From assembly GCA_030704615.1 (NCBI GenBank), contig CM060732.1, forward strand, positions 15,810,001-15,874,000: a stretch of DNA of 64,000 nucleotides, written 5' to 3'. Position 1 is the first letter of the stretch; each line of letters starts with the position of its first letter. Shown piece by piece: positions 1 through 13,277 of the stretch. A program made the translations under genes and the position numbers. The DNA comes from Takakia lepidozioides. Lineage: Eukaryota; Streptophyta; Takakiopsida; Takakiales; Takakiaceae. Below the pieces are notes generated by a model, which ran no database searches, was not told the origin of the DNA, and worked only from the letters and a program-made list of their open reading frames with translations.

Positions 1-3
1 CTT

Positions 4-537
4 CTCAAATGCATACACCCACAACAGTGCCAACCATAGAATCTACTAAGGTGTTGTGCAGTAACTGGCACCCAGTGCATCTCCCTAGAACTGTCAAGAA
101 AAAGAGTGCGATGCTCACACTGACATCCATCATCCATCCACTTCTCTGTGATTGGATAAAGACTTTTACAGCTTTGGTTTTGCCTGCAATCATGGAAAAA
201 GAAAGCAACCCTAAAACAAAAGTTACCACTGCAGGCAAAACCAAAGCTGCACGGCCAGAAGAGAGGAATGTAATGAAAAAAAAGACAATTTCAATTTGTG
301 GCCCGTTCGCAAAGTGAGTATCCCAGACTCTGAGCATTGCAGCTGCGTGTAATTCTTACCAAGAAGCATCCATTTTGTGTACTCCTCAAATGCATACACC
401 CACAACAGTGCCAACCATAGAATCTACTAAGGCTCACCCAGTGGATCTCCCCAGAACTGTCAAGAAAAAGAGTGCGATACTCACAGTGACATCCATCATC
501 CATCCACTTCTCTGTGATTGGATAAAAACTTTTACAT
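4..537. repeat. Two direct copies of a ~150-170 bp segment downstream of LARP1
   Basis: The segment starting CTCAAATGCATACACCC at 4-176 recurs at 385-537, offset 381 bp, with only scattered mismatches and a short indel near the middle. The second copy lacks roughly ten bases around the GGCACCCAGTG stretch. No protein was recognised in either copy on either strand. The unit could be a duplicated downstream exon or a recent local duplication; the sequence does not decide between these. Confidence 0.8.
171..247. repeat. Perfect 18-bp inverted repeat (hairpin)
   Basis: GCTTTGGTTTTGCCTGCA at 171-188 is the exact reverse complement of 230-247, with a 41-base loop. It lies between the two direct copies of the flanking duplication and could form a cruciform or an RNA hairpin. 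No function is evident. Confidence 0.75.
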
Positions 538-1428
538 CCAATTGTTTCCTAGTTTAAAATGAAATCACCTAACTACAGGATACAACGGACAGGACAGCGG
601 CGGGAACTCAACTACTAAAGGAAAGAGTGAAAGTGAAGCAGAATCTTGAAATGCATCAGAATTATCTTCTTTAAAAAAGTCAGAAATTCAATGGTCATCA
701 ATAATAGCATCCTATGCATGCAGGCAGCCAGAAAATTGAACTGACCCCACTCCGCGCTCTTCTTCTGCAACCATCTAAACTGCCTGCCTAGTTACAACTG
801 ATTGCCCTAATACTAGATGCCGAGGTAAACAATTTGCCTCTACAGTAAATGTTGAACCAGCTGAGCCTCATACTCCTTTCCAGAGGTATTCGCCTAATCT
901 GCAGTAACATTGTAAAGCCTGCTACAGCACATGACAACACCCAAGCAGCTTCCCTTCACAATGCATTTCTCAGATGTACTACAGTTGGTGCCACCTTGAA
1001 ACAACAGTTGGAACCACCTATTAATATAACAAAATGTAACCTTCCCTCAAAACCCTTACCAACTTTCACTCCATAGAACACATGCAGAAACTCTTGGACA
1101 CCACCCCACCCCTTCACAGTTCTTGTAATGGGTCTGGGTTATCATGCCTATGTTTCCATCTCTCACATCGATGTGAAATAACCATACAGCACTCTCTGTT
1201 GTAATATTACTCTGTCTGCTGCATCCAGAACAGTCGCTGGCTACACACACAAGTCCCTGGCATCTGTTATGGGATTATTATTGTGCTACGCCAATATTCT
1301 CTCATGATCCGGAAGTATGAGTACCCCTAATGAAAACATCAACTTTACCCAGTCTGTAGTTGTAATATAAAAGATGTCTACAAGGTTCAACACAACCAAA
1401 CAAACAGTTGAATGTGCCAGGTGCTCAC
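538..1428. other. Non-coding stretch downstream of LARP1
   Basis: This holds the region immediately 3' of the LARP1 stop codon. No convincing coding segment, RNA gene or mobile-element end was seen. Short ORFs such as 849-1076 show no family resemblance. It probably contains the LARP1 3' UTR, but no clear polyadenylation signal was fixed. Confidence 0.5.
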
Positions 1429-3146
1429 CTAGGACACGACAATAGATGCTGCCGCAATGGAACTCAAGGAAGGGGAGGAGGTTGAAATAGACAGCGGATC
1501 ATTCTGATCCCTGCTTGAACCTGAACCCTCTTTCCCAGGTTTGTCCCTGGCAAGCTTTTCTTTGGCGCTGTGGAAATCATCAATGGTACGGAATTCCTCT
1601 GAAAGTAACCTCTCCAGCTCGGGATGCTTTTTCAGTGGCCTCTTATTCTTGTCCTTGCGGTAGAAGTGAAAGGCCCTGCAGCATAGTTCATCGTTGTTCA
1701 CATACTGTCAGTGACTGGGCAAGCAAGACATACCAGACGCAAGAAAATCACTGCAAACAACTAAGGAGCAATAGCGGTTCCCCTTACATGGAACCTCAGT
1801 GGGAGTACCAACACTGGTGGTGCTCGAGAAAGTACCTTCCTGCCAAAAATCTTCTGATACAACACGCTTCAATTCTAGCCTCAAATATATTGTAGACACC
1901 ACAAGGAGACTTGACAGACCAGATACCTTTATAAAAGCAACAACTATCCAAATAACAAACAGCATACCAATATTTCTCGATTCCATACAGGTTCCCTTTC
2001 TTGTATGCATCCAAAGTAAGTTTTTCGAAGTCCTCATACATATCCTGCTTGAACCTTTGTTCCAGGCCATAACTGCAAACCACAAAACAAACTCTGACAT
2101 CCACAAACCTAATATAAATACACTCATACTGAATTAAATTAATTATCTAATTACAAACAGGTAACACCCCGAGAAACTGTCATCACAACCACAGAAATTG
2201 ACTAAAATGGGGCTCAACAGAGAGAAGGGTGTGGACCCAGCGGCTCCTTTCATGGTTTGACATGGGCATGCTGGGGGGGCATCCATAAATGAACAGATTA
2301 TATCTCAGCATAAGCTGTGTGCAACAGATGCACTCCGCAATAGTTGCCTCCGCTGTATTTGACACAGATTGAGTTGAATATAGGAAAGCAATGGTGCAAA
2401 CAGACCTATTTGAAAGGTGCCCTTAAGAGTAGTAGACAGCCTATCATAAAACAGGTCACTTGGTGATGACTCCAGTGCTTTAAACCATGAGCATCTTTCT
2501 CACCTTTAGACAAAAAGAAAATGTGGACCCATAAATCTGCCGTCAACTTCAACCCCCGCAAGTAAAGGGTTGAATAAGAAGGTGAAACTTGGATACTTGG
2601 TAATATGGTCCCCTTGGCAGCCAATGGTCGAGCTCACACTCACACTCCACATGGTCTAGATTGAGAGAGCAATAGTCTTTTAAGGTATTTGGAAGGGTTG
2701 ACTATAGTCCTTCCAGGTGGTCTAGAGTGTTCTGCTGCAAGGCCCCACATGCTCTATATATATAATTCCTGCTCCAGGGTTCCTGCAGCCTGCTTCCTTG
2801 CCCAAAGGGAAAAGGGCAATAGTTGCAGAGGCAAAGGCCCAGCAAGTACTGCCAACCTGCAGTTTAAAAATCTCGTGACAAAGCAAGACACATAGTTTCA
2901 TCTCCAGTGTCTAGGACAATATGTCATAAAAAGTCCTTTCACAACTCCAGGTCTCACAATCTATTTACGTCAATAATTGGTCTAGACTTCAGTTTCCCAC
3001 CTGTAGAATCTGAAGAGGCATTCCATGCCATAATTGTAATTAGCAGCAGCATCCTCCTCTGCAAGCTTCAGAAACCCATTGTACATGGAGCGATTGAAGT
3101 TGGTCCGCAAGAAGTATGACCAGAACCGAAATAAAGTGTTTATTTC
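1429..3146 (-). CDS. LARP1: LARP1 C-terminal DM15 exons
   Basis: Exons 3146-3001 ([14 protein letters not shown] through [15 protein letters not shown]), 2072-1968 ([18 protein letters not shown] through GNLYGIEKY) and 1675-1429 ([19 protein letters not shown] through EEFRTIDDF). These are successive DM15 helical repeats, the part of LARP1 that binds the m7G cap and 5'TOP sequence in characterised homologues. The final exon ends in a Ser-rich tail and TAG. TAG is followed at once by GTGAGC, so a further intron in the 3' UTR is possible. Confidence 0.9.
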
Positions 3147-6100
3147 CTGCACAGAAACCAACAGCACCACATCCATACCTTAGCTTGGGTTCATAAAGAA
3201 CCGTCGTGTATGATTTTCAACATTTAGAGTTCTCGATTCTGTACAGATTGGGTGCAGTGTGGGATTAAGAGCACCTAATGGTCCCCCATAAAACACCACT
3301 ACAGAAACCTTCCGTGAGGGTATGAATACTGTGGTATAATCTGTTTCACTCATCATCCTAAAGGAGAGTACCTGCTTCACTGCTTTGGCCACTAAAATCC
3401 TTCCACTACACTCCTCCCAGCCATCTTTACCACATGTAATATATTTCACCCACAAATCATGCATTCTCAGGGAAGCAGAAAAGATGAGTATCTTAGTGTC
3501 ACCAAAGAAGGTACAACTCTCAAACCTGATTAGTATTCCTTACTGTTGTCTCCAAAGTTATTTGCCAGCAGGTGCTACACAAGAGTGTCTCAATGCCAAA
3601 AGTTTGAGATATCTTTAACAGCTGGAAGATTTTGAAAATTCTATTGAACAATTTATGAATCACGAACCTTGATGTATGGGCCAGCTAAAAAGCAGAAATG
3701 ACACCACTGATTGCAGGGAAAAAATGTATGACCTCGGACACTTCTACTACAAGGTTGAGTATTTCTTGTGCAGTCAGAATAGCTGCTCAGAACAAACTTG
3801 CTTGAATATTCTTGATGGAAAAGAATCTTGAGTTAGGACAACTAAAAATCTGTGTCAACAAGATTTCCTGCGGGTTTCCATGTGCAGGACGAGGTAAGTA
3901 AAGATGCAAAAAGTTGGGTTCCATAAATGCCCACCACTATAGAGAGCTAGGTGAAGTCCAGTATTAGTGAGAGCAACTGTTTTGGTAAGTCCAGCAAATT
4001 CAGCATTGACAGGGCCTGTTGTAAAGTATGACTGCAGACCGCAAAAGCAGGTAACAAAGAGAACTCACCTTGGACTCCACTTTTGTGGGTTAAGAGCCTT
4101 GACAATGGGTTCATGCCCGTGCACAAAGAGCATGATTGCTTAGGTTCCACATCCACAGGTTGTACAGTTATGGTATTGAGTAGTTCGTAGCTGTCAATCC
4201 ACTTGTGGACAAATTACCGCTTCCCTTCAGTGTTCAATAAGGTAGAGAACGACTCCATATATATACCAAATTCCCCTGATTATCACTTGACTCCAAAAAT
4301 AATAGGGTAAGCATAACCTCACAAAGGAGCTTTGGATCGTTCCAACAGTTATGTTCAACTCTAGATCATAGTGATGGTAGGTATTTTTTCATGTAAGTAC
4401 AAGTTATAGCTACAGAACATAAAACTTACTTCACTTTGACATTTGGTTTGGCTTCTTCCATTTGCTGGATGTTGATGGCTCAATGGTACTGCCCAGCTTA
4501 CTCTCCAATATGAAACATTTTTACACTGTATGCTTTTTCCTCCATAACAAACGTCCAACCCTGTAGCCCAAGAGAAAAAGAGGGAAAAGTTTGTCTGCCA
4601 GGGCAGAGAAGACGAAATGAAATAGAACTCCAGGGTTGTTGCCTCTGTGGTACATGTATTATCACCTCTTTGTTCTTGGTCTCTTACAAGCCGTTTTGAA
4701 CTGGACCAGTGAGACTGATACCAACAAATGCGACACAAACCCGTGGAATAAATCAGTCAGTGACCCAAGAGAAAATCATTCTCTCGTTTATGACTTGTGC
4801 CACAGCATAACCTCTCTTCAGACTCCCTTTTTCTCACTGTGTATTCTGAAGATGGGAAACCGAAGATTCAGTGATTGGCAACTACCCTGGTTCTCCAGTT
4901 CATAAAGGAAGGCTGGCAATTCATGGTTGCCTGTATTAGAGATAGTATTTATAAGACACAATTTAGAGTCTACGATCATCCTAGGTGCATAGTGGAGAAC
5001 ACATAATGGCCTCTGGTGGCCAGTGTTATGGGTCATGGCTTTCTTTGTGGATTCAGAAGTAAGAATTTATGTTAGAAAGGAATAACAGGTCCATGGCATC
5101 AGACCGTGACTACCCAGTACCTGCTTATTCCACATTTTGCCGTGAGTGCCCCACATTGCAGGGTATCCATGGTGCCACAGCCCAGAGGGCACTTCAAAGA
5201 AATTGAGGATCTGACCAGCAATAAAAGAAGGTACTGAAGACCACACCAACACAAAAGCTCAGAAATACGAAAAAAGGAAAGAATTACCTCACTGCAGCCG
5301 ACGCCTACCCGCTTCCGCTCAGCCAAACACCTCTTGTAAAACTTGGCATACCTGCACCCCCCATTACAGTAAAATAGAAATATTACATAAAAATTTGAGG
5401 AAAGGAGATCAGCAGGAGTGTGGCTTGGTTCTTGACTGAAATGATCCACCAACCCACTACCCCTTATCTCTCCAATTCTCTCCACTCTCTGCCTTGTCCT
5501 CCCCAAAACTTTGGTGACCCCAACTTGGTTACCAAAGATTTTGAGATGGCTCTGTCGACAGGAGGATGCTCAGTTGGAGAACTTGATACATACAAGGTAA
5601 CACACAAATCAAATGGGAACATATTTAGACTTAAACTGCATACACACCAGATGACCAATTATGCACAACCAGACGTACCTGCAAGGAGACAGGCATCACT
5701 ACCCTTGACTCTGATGAGGACAGGGGGTAAAAGAGGAGGAGGAGGGGATTGTTTAGTGCCGAACACCACTGTCACACAGCAATTCCAACAAAAAAAGCTC
5801 GGGGAACATGTCTATTGATGGATGAGGGCGCACTTTTGTTGTTTGAAACCATTGTCCTCAAGGAGTGCATGGCTGGGATGCTGAAAATGTGGGAATGATT
5901 TGGGCACGGATCCAACCGGTGGACTACTGCCTGGCACAAAGCTGCTCATGGGTGAAGTGCAATAGGGAGATGAACCCAACCGTGCTCCTGATCCAACAGA
6001 CGATGACAGATTCCCAGCGCTACTGCAAACACCACCACAAAGTTCATATTAATGTTCTGATTGATAGTCATCACTACCACTACAATATCTATGCAAGTCC

Positions 6101-9100
6101 CTGTCACCCTGGATACAAGAAACACCTGGAAATCATAAGATAGAAATAACCACCGATTTCCAAACATCCTGAAAGCAGAAGTCTATTTTCCACTCATGCC
6201 GTAATATATGGACAAGGCTGTTGAGCAACCAAGCACCCATCATGGCAAATAAGATAGCAGGATTCTCCAAGAAGTGAAAGCGCGGTGGTGAATTTGCATG
6301 ATATGCCCACTTGGGGACTCGTAACCTTGAAAAAAGAACTGGCAAAAAGGGAGATGCAAAAATCAGACATTGCCATATAAGCTCAAATCGGAACACGAAC
6401 CCCTCCCTTTCATCGCCCTTCCATTCGATTAAGCAGAAGATCGGATGTATCTACTTCCAGTGAAAAGACCAACCTCTGGTTGTCAGGAGGAGTTGAGCCA
6501 AAGAAGAACCCAACAGAATCACTAGGAGGGCTGTCATCGGTTCTTGATGTGCTGTGCCTACTGCGATGACCCGCTTCACGGGGGTCGCCTGGGAATAGGC
6601 GCTGCTGCTGCGTGAACCGAGACATCTTATATTGGCCCCTGGCAGGCCGCAGTGGTCCCTGGCCCTCGGAACCACTGCTTCCTGTTTGCAAGCGGCCTGC
6701 GCTATCATTCAAACTGGTGCCTGGGTCTGCACAGGCCACCTTGCATACCTGTCCTCCACTGTTGCGCTTCGATTGGCGCTGCCACAACTCCTGTGCATCC
6801 CATCACAAACAACCAATTCTTGTTCCTTGTGATGAGCATGGGTAAATCTGCTACTATCTAATAGCATCTCAAAAGCTAAACCACATCTCAGGACTTTTGA
6901 GGTTCTTTACAAGCATATATTGTTGTAAGGGAACCCAGCTAGAGAAAGCCCATGTGGGAAGCAGCCCTGAAAGATTCCACATATTGAGCATACAGTAGGA
7001 TGGAAAAGAGTGGCGCGAATAAACAAGGGGCACTCGCAGAAGAAAAAACTGCACACCTCTTCATAAAAGTAGAGGCCATCATTGATTACAGACACAAGCT
7101 CATCTGAAATGGCCTTTCGTCCATGGTCACGTCCATCCGGGCCTTTACGGTCTCCTCGATTTGGCTTCCGACTCTACACAAGAGCAACACCAATCAAACC
7201 GAATTGGACGAATGAGAATGACATCCTCTTGAATTTCATACTCCAAAGGAAGTTGGAGAGAAAACAGAAGGGGACGGAGAGGTCCAGCCCCAGAAATTTA
7301 ATCTAGCTTACAGCCTGGTTGGACTGCCAGTTTCAGTGGAACTTAGTGGGTAATACCACGTTTCTACTCGTGGCTTTGCATAAGCTTCAACACCTGACAG
7401 GGACCATACCTGGGTGACAATGATCAGTCGTTGTACATCACCATCATTCACTTCTGAGTTGTCATCCTCCTCATCACGACTGCAAGAAACACAGCTTATT
7501 ATGACCAGAACAAAACGAAGTAAACAACAACGACAGAAATGCTCATAACAAACTCAATACTTTTGCCTTACCAGTAAACTTGTAAGAGACACATAGAAAG
7601 CTAGAGCTAATCAGTGCTATCACTCAAGACCCAACGCCGGTAAAGAAAACCAACGCCGACTTTGCCCTCACCAGCTACTGCAGTGCACCTCTGTCAAACA
7701 CAGAAGTGTCCCACTGCCATTCCAGCAGGCAGAACTCGATAAAATGCTCCAGCCACCACAGCATCTCCATTGAACGTAAAACATCTTCAACAAAATAACT
7801 CAGAATCCTCAGAACAAATGCAGACGTAGTGCCTTATGTCAATTTGAACGCAGTTCTAAAACAGAAGTGTCCAATAGAAACCCACTAGAAATCAGACCTT
7901 TTGGTGAGAGAGGGATGGTCTGTAACAGATGACTGCCCTGGAGACTCAAGTTCTTCGTCTAACTGAAAAGTGTCCTCATCGTGACTGTCTTTGGCTTTAA
8001 ATGCAGCAGACAATCCCCCTGTTGTTTGCTGAACAAGCCGCGAAGTAGGTGGTCGCTTGTTGCTGGAGCCCCGCCGCTTTGTACCATGACGCAAGGAGAC
8101 TGTCAACCAGTCTCCATCATCAGCTGCAACACCACTCTCTAATTTGGTTTCGGATATGGAAGATGGAGAATCTGCATCTCCCTCAGTCTCCAGATTTGGT
8201 CTCCATCCATCCATTGTTTGTAGCATAATGTCCCTCCTTTCTTCACTCTCTGTTGAGACAGATGCATTTGCTACACCATTTCTTGTGTCTGAATATGGTA
8301 CAGAGTCTCCCTCAGGCTCTCCAAGAGAAACCACACCAACAAGATCCACTTGGGGCATATGATTTGCAGGAGCAACCCCATCTTTTGAGAGGGCCTCTTC
8401 AATGATTTGCCCCTCTTCACCACATTGCAACTGCACTGCCCTCTCTGCTCCTGCAGCATTATCAATTTTATCAAAATTTGGAGGCGTCCAGAAATACTGC
8501 TGAAATGCACTGGCAGATTCAACACTCCTGCGACATGCAGATATATGCACCCCAGAAAGTGAGAATTGTTTGCCAAGTTCGGAAGACACTTCAACAAATG
8601 CTTTATCAAGTTGTATACCTAGTTACAGAATTGGCAGAGCTAGACCTTTTGGATCAACTTCCAACTTTTACTTACAGACCTGCAGTTTTAGAGGCTGGAT
8701 GCCTCTCCCCCAACACCTTGGCACTGACAGACTCTGTCCTTGGGTCAAGATATGTTTGTGTTTCTGAGCCAATTGCCAGACTTCTAAATGACTCGTCCCT
8801 GTTTTCCTCTTCAACATGCTTGCTCTCAAACACACTTTTGCTTGGAGTCCTGATTGGAGGATCCTCAGGTCCAGCCTTCCCCGCATGAGCCTCGATCCCT
8901 CTACTAGCACAACTAGAAATCACCGTAGCTGCAGTGTAGTGACTGGGTGGAAGCAGCCAATTCGCCCAATCATTGCGCTTACGTAACTTATCCCCCTGCA
9001 TCACAACCCCTTCAGTTACTGAAAAACCATCTGCAACGTTCGCCAATCTTGTCAACAGTTGGGAATAGAGCGGAGACCAATGATGGCACAGAAGAGGTCC

Positions 9101-12100
9101 TTTGATCAAAGAATTGAGGCAGGGCTTTTCAGAGTGCATGATAACCTTGAGACAGTAAACAGAGTAATTTGCCACTCGGGATCGTCACCAGTAATTGTAG
9201 TCCAATGATTTAAAGAACACAATTTGAAAGTAGCATCATGTTAGTCTATTCTAAAGCCAAGTTGATAAGGACATGTCTACAACTCCTGGTCCTCTTCCCT
9301 GCTCACATAGATTTAGCTTGGGGTCCAAGGAACTTTGACACCCCACCAGATTGGAACAGACAGGGACATTGCTACTCCACAAACATCCGCTCCAAAAGAG
9401 AAAACCTCAAACTGATGAGAATACCTGAAGCCCCAGTTTCAGTCATTAGTTATCATATTAAAAAACCTGCAACTTCAGGGCAGATGCAAGAAAGCAACAA
9501 TCTACAAGAAATACCTGCAATTCAACAACAGCAGAATTGTGAAGGGCATCCAGGACGACAGCAATGTCCCCAGTTAACATGCGCACCTGCCATCCCTCCT
9601 TTCCATTCCATCAGTTGCACCTCCCTTCACACACACCGGTAAGCAATCAGCCCACTAAACTAGCAGGACACTTGACACTCGATGGTTCCACAACGCTACA
9701 GTCACAAGCAGCAACACTATTATAGATCAGGAGACTCTTTTGTAGCAGGATATACTGGGAATCATGCTCAGTGCAAGTCATGGAGATTTGAGTCTCAAGG
9801 GAGACAGTATTTGGTTGAACTTGAGGGAGCTGGCTGAATTGTATGGTAGAAATCAATCGTAGTTGTCTGGAAGTGTTAACTATAGACTGTGATTCCTTTC
9901 TTACATTATACAATGTCACACCTGATCCAAAATCAAGGACTCACATTATAGAAAATTTTTAGTGTACTAACCCTGTTGAAGCTTGCTATGACAGACACTT
10001 GGATAAACCCTTCCTCATCCATCTTGGATCGTAAAAAAACATCCCTGCATAGATTCTCAATGCTGCATACCAAAAAAACACCCCTTGGTCTTACTCCACA
10101 AGCAAATAACACAATTAGACGAGGATTCTACAAGACCAAACACAACTGTAACATCCGTGATCAACTTGTCAACGGCAAGCTGCTCCTGTGCAACTACACT
10201 TCACTTGACTAGCACATACAGAAGAAGCCCTTCAAAATGCATGACTTCTTCCCTTGAGCACCACACCATTATGGATGTAATCAATTGGTCAGAACATTGC
10301 ACTCCACCAATTGTACTCCACCAAGGCAGCTGATGGTCTGAACTCCATAGAGTGTCTCTTTCGAGTCCATGCACAGTACCTTGTATGCAGACTATCCTTC
10401 AGTGGCAATTGGCCTAGCCACTGATACTATGCCAACCTCAAGCATGTGACGGCTCCACAGTTCTACAGTATGGCTTGTGGCAGTTCAGAATTTGAAGTGA
10501 CAATGAGTCTGAGTGACTATACTGTTGCTGTTAACAACTGAAGATGCACATAGTCAAGAGCTAGTGCTTAAATAAAGGCAGCCTGGCTCACCTAGGCAAA
10601 TCAAGTCAGAAATTTGAATCCAAAGAAGACAGGGCAATATAAACAATTTGATCTACAACGAGTCACCCACCCAACCTAACTCGAATCCTTACCACCGGAC
10701 AACAGGAAGTACTTGCCTGAAGTAGTAGTCAATTTGCTTCACCAACATGCCTCGTAAAGGTGGGACAGGGTCAGCTACCTCTCCTGGAGATGCTCCAGGT
10801 GGGAAATATCCACGTCCACTTCCATGACCTGCTGGCACATAGTACATGTTTCCTGGCACACCTGCATTATAAGACTCATGTCTTGGTTTTCTGCAGTTGT
10901 GAGAATAAGAACATGGACAAAGCCAAAAGCACTTGGTTCATAGGAGGTGGAATTTGCATCTCAGATGCATGTATCTCTTGAGCTTTAGGTATTCTGAAAC
11001 CTCAGCAGAGACGTCTATGAAACCCTGAAAACCAATAGTGCTAGAGCTAGTCATAGGGAACTAGATCACAACATTTTTCACTCTTTGCTGGGCACCCTAG
11101 TAAGGAAAGGCAATGAAGAACTGTGGCGTCCAGCATTCAAGCATAATACAAGTGGGCACTGGCATGCTGTAATAGGAAGAACAGGCCTGACACAGGAGTA
11201 ACAATAGCCATTAATTAAAAGAAAAAACCTCCCAGATATATTACAGCACCTGAATAGGCTTATCTTAGTCGAAATTCCCTTGATACTATCAACCATTTTG
11301 TGCACCTGGATAAACTACTGTTTGCCAGGCTCTTCAGATCTGGGAAGCCACAACCATCAGGAAGCCATTGTCACAAGATCCATGGAGACCTCTGGCCACA
11401 ACGTACTGTGCTCTAGCTGTTCCCCCAGGAAATGGAGAAGCATTCAATTTGAAGGCACAATCACAAACCTGCAGTGTTGATAAAGCCTGCAGAGTTGTTG
11501 TTTATATAATTGGTGCGGTTGGGATAATTTCTAGGACCAACTCGCTGCTGCGCACCAGGAGCATTAGAGTCTCTCCCACCATTATTACTATTCACATAGA
11601 GGCGATGCTGGTGCCATCCATGGTTGTGGCCACCCTGACCCAGCTCTCGAAAGTTGCGTCGAGTACCAAAACTACCAGCAAAACTCCCGGCATTTCTATT
11701 ATGGTACAACCAACTTCGATCATTAATCCCAGCACTCCCAGTAGTTGACTTTACGCCCCCGTCACTGCTTTTGAAGGCTGTTTCAGACTGCGCCTCCCCC
11801 AGACTTGTCACATCTAGTTGAACACCAGCTGCAATGGGTGCGGGTGGTATTGAGCCATTCACAGAAGGGGCTGTCCGTGGGCCCTTTCTACCCACTCTCT
11901 GCCTGCTTCCTGTTGGTGCTATGTTATGAGAATTGCTGCTGCTGCTGCTGGTTGTCCTTCGCACCCCAGCTGATTCCTGGTCCATCCCCAATCACTCGTT
12001 CGCAAATAAATGTTTAATTTTCAAAACCCTAGGAAATAACATGCAAGGTACATACATCAATCCATCAGTATTTATATTTGAGTATTTGAGTATCGCCTGG

Positions 12101-13277
12101 AGTGGCAACCCTGCCAACCTGGCATCGCACTCCTTTCTTGGTGAGTTAGTGGCCTGGGATCAACATTTGAGTCAAGAAGCCCTATGTCAGCTGTGCTATG
12201 TGCTTGACAGCAGTCTGCTTGGATGAGGCCATTGTCGTCCAAATGTGGAAAACCACTCAGAAATCATGGACAACGTGGCATTAAATTTCATCCCTGCTTG
12301 GTAAACCTACAATCACATAGGTTGGAAGTAAAAAAGAAGAGAAAACAGATTAAAATCAGCCTTGCAAATCGCAAGACCAATGCTGCAACCTGTGGCACAA
12401 GTATAGACATCCTGGATGCAGTAAGAAAAATCGGGCCATTTAGGTACTTATTGTCAGGCTCTCAGGTGCCCTGCGTTCATTCAAGCTTTCGTGTGATGGA
12501 AAATGCAAGCAATGAAATCATGACGTAGAAGCAAACCTGCTCAGAGGGGCCACTGTCCAAGGGCATGGAAGGAATAGCAGGTTTGGAAGGCTCAGAGGGG
12601 GACTTGGGGCTGCGAGCATCAGCCAATGCAGGCCATGAGACTGCTCCCATCACAGGACCAACGGTGGGCACCTTCCCCGCATCAATGCTCGGTTTCTTCC
12701 AGGCAGGTTTGGTAGGCTTGACAGAGTTCTCTATGGTCGCGTGGGTAGTATTACTTGTAATGGGAGGTGGAGAATGTGAGTTTCCTTGCTCTCCTTTTCT
12801 GGTGAAAGCCTCCATCTGATTCAGTCCCTCAGTTTGTTGGCCGACCTCTGGTTGTGTGCTCTCCAGTTTCTTCTTGATCCCTGGTGACGAAGAGGAAGCC
12901 GCAGGGCCAGCGGATAGTGCGAAGGTGGACGGCGAGGGCTGCTCTGCACTAGGCAGAATCGATTGACCTTGAATTAGTCGCTTAGATGCAAGGTTCTCTC
13001 CATTAGCCGTGGTCGGACGAGGAGGGCCACTAGAGGACGGGTACGAGCCAGTGGCCACCTCAGGAGCTTGTGCCTCCACTTGACCGCGCACCACTTGAGA
13101 CCATGCCCCCTTAAGCCGTGTTCCTACCCCTATCAGCCGGCCCTTGGTACCGCCATTGCTCCTCTCACTCTGTGGCAATGAAGATGACGATTCTTCTGAA
13201 GGAGGGGCTGGCGCCGCTGTGGCAGCCTGGGTAGAGGACGAAAGCGGCGCAGGGGAGGGCGTGTTCGGAGACGTCAT
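1429..13277 (-). CDS. LARP1: La-related protein 1 (plant LARP1), ~15 exons
   Basis: LARP1 binds mRNA 5' ends and poly(A) and controls translation and decay of target transcripts in the cytoplasm. Exons read by matching splice sites and phase are, from 5': 13277-12537, 11976-11469, 10890-10717, 10062-9972, 9586-9515, 8995-8680, 8618-7898, 7479-7410, 7173-7057, 6790-6474, 6022-5834, 5351-5288, 3146-3001, 2072-1968 and 1675-1429 (stop TAG), roughly 1,290 residues. Order of parts: low-complexity N-terminus with the plant signature [17 protein letters not shown], Gly/Asn-rich linker, La motif ([20 protein letters not shown]), the [17 protein letters not shown] tail, an acidic linker, VQRLIIVTQ, and C-terminal DM15 repeats. 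Phases match at every junction except between 11469 and 10890, where one small exon or another acceptor is missing. All recognised exons are open, so the gene looks functional. The start is the first ATG of the long N-terminal ORF. Confidence 0.93.
5288..7173 (-). CDS. LARP1: LARP1 exons leading into the DM15 region
   Basis: Exons 7173-7057 (ending [12 protein letters not shown]), 6790-6474 ([18 protein letters not shown]), 6022-5834 ([19 protein letters not shown], then [10 protein letters not shown]) and 5351-5288 ([16 protein letters not shown]). The last two contain the start of the first DM15 repeat. Every acceptor/donor pair keeps the frame. Long introns separate the short conserved exons, which fits the expanded gene. 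Confidence 0.88.
7410..8995 (-). CDS. LARP1: LARP1 middle exons: end of La module and acidic linker
   Basis: Exons 8995-8680, 8618-7898 and 7479-7410. The first begins [17 protein letters not shown], which directly continues VVELQ of the preceding exon. The second is a long Ser/Glu-rich linker ending near [10 protein letters not shown]. The third is [19 protein letters not shown] plus VTQ, a short conserved block of plant LARP1. All three join in phase (1, 2, 0). Confidence 0.85.
9515..10890 (-). CDS. LARP1: LARP1 La-motif exons (three exons)
   Basis: Exons 10890-10717, 10062-9972 and 9586-9515 together encode the winged-helix La motif. The first ends LVKQIDYYF plus two bases of a Ser codon. 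The second continues [19 protein letters not shown] and ISVIASFNR-like sequence. The third is [19 protein letters not shown] followed by VVELQ. These align in order with the conserved La motif of LARP1 proteins, including the aromatic YYF and the ENLCRD segment. The first intron has a GC donor (TTCAG|GCAAGT) and a normal AG acceptor. Confidence 0.9.
11469..11976 (-). CDS. LARP1: LARP1 exon 2: Gly/Asn-rich linker
   Basis: Acceptor ACCAG|GAATCA joins in phase with exon 1, giving SEQ-ESAG. The 169 codons are low in complexity and rich in Ser, Gly, Asn and Arg, with a poly-Ser run and [15 protein letters not shown] near the end. This is typical of the disordered region before the plant La motif. 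The exon leaves one base over, which does not match the next recognised exon, so a short exon at 10891-11468 remains unplaced. Confidence 0.75.
12537..13277 (-). CDS. LARP1: LARP1 exon 1: N-terminal conserved block
   Basis: This exon encodes residues 1-247. Ser/Pro/Ala-rich sequence is followed by WSQVVRGQ and by [10 protein letters not shown] and [17 protein letters not shown], a block characteristic of plant LARP1 N-termini. It ends at GAGCAG|GTTTGC. The ATG at 13275-13277 is chosen because it opens this block, and the sequence upstream on the coding strand is purine-rich like an untranslated leader. Confidence 0.85.

Noticed and set aside
849-1076. Small ORF downstream of LARP1
   Set aside because: No codon-level or family support; similar short ORFs occur by chance throughout the region.
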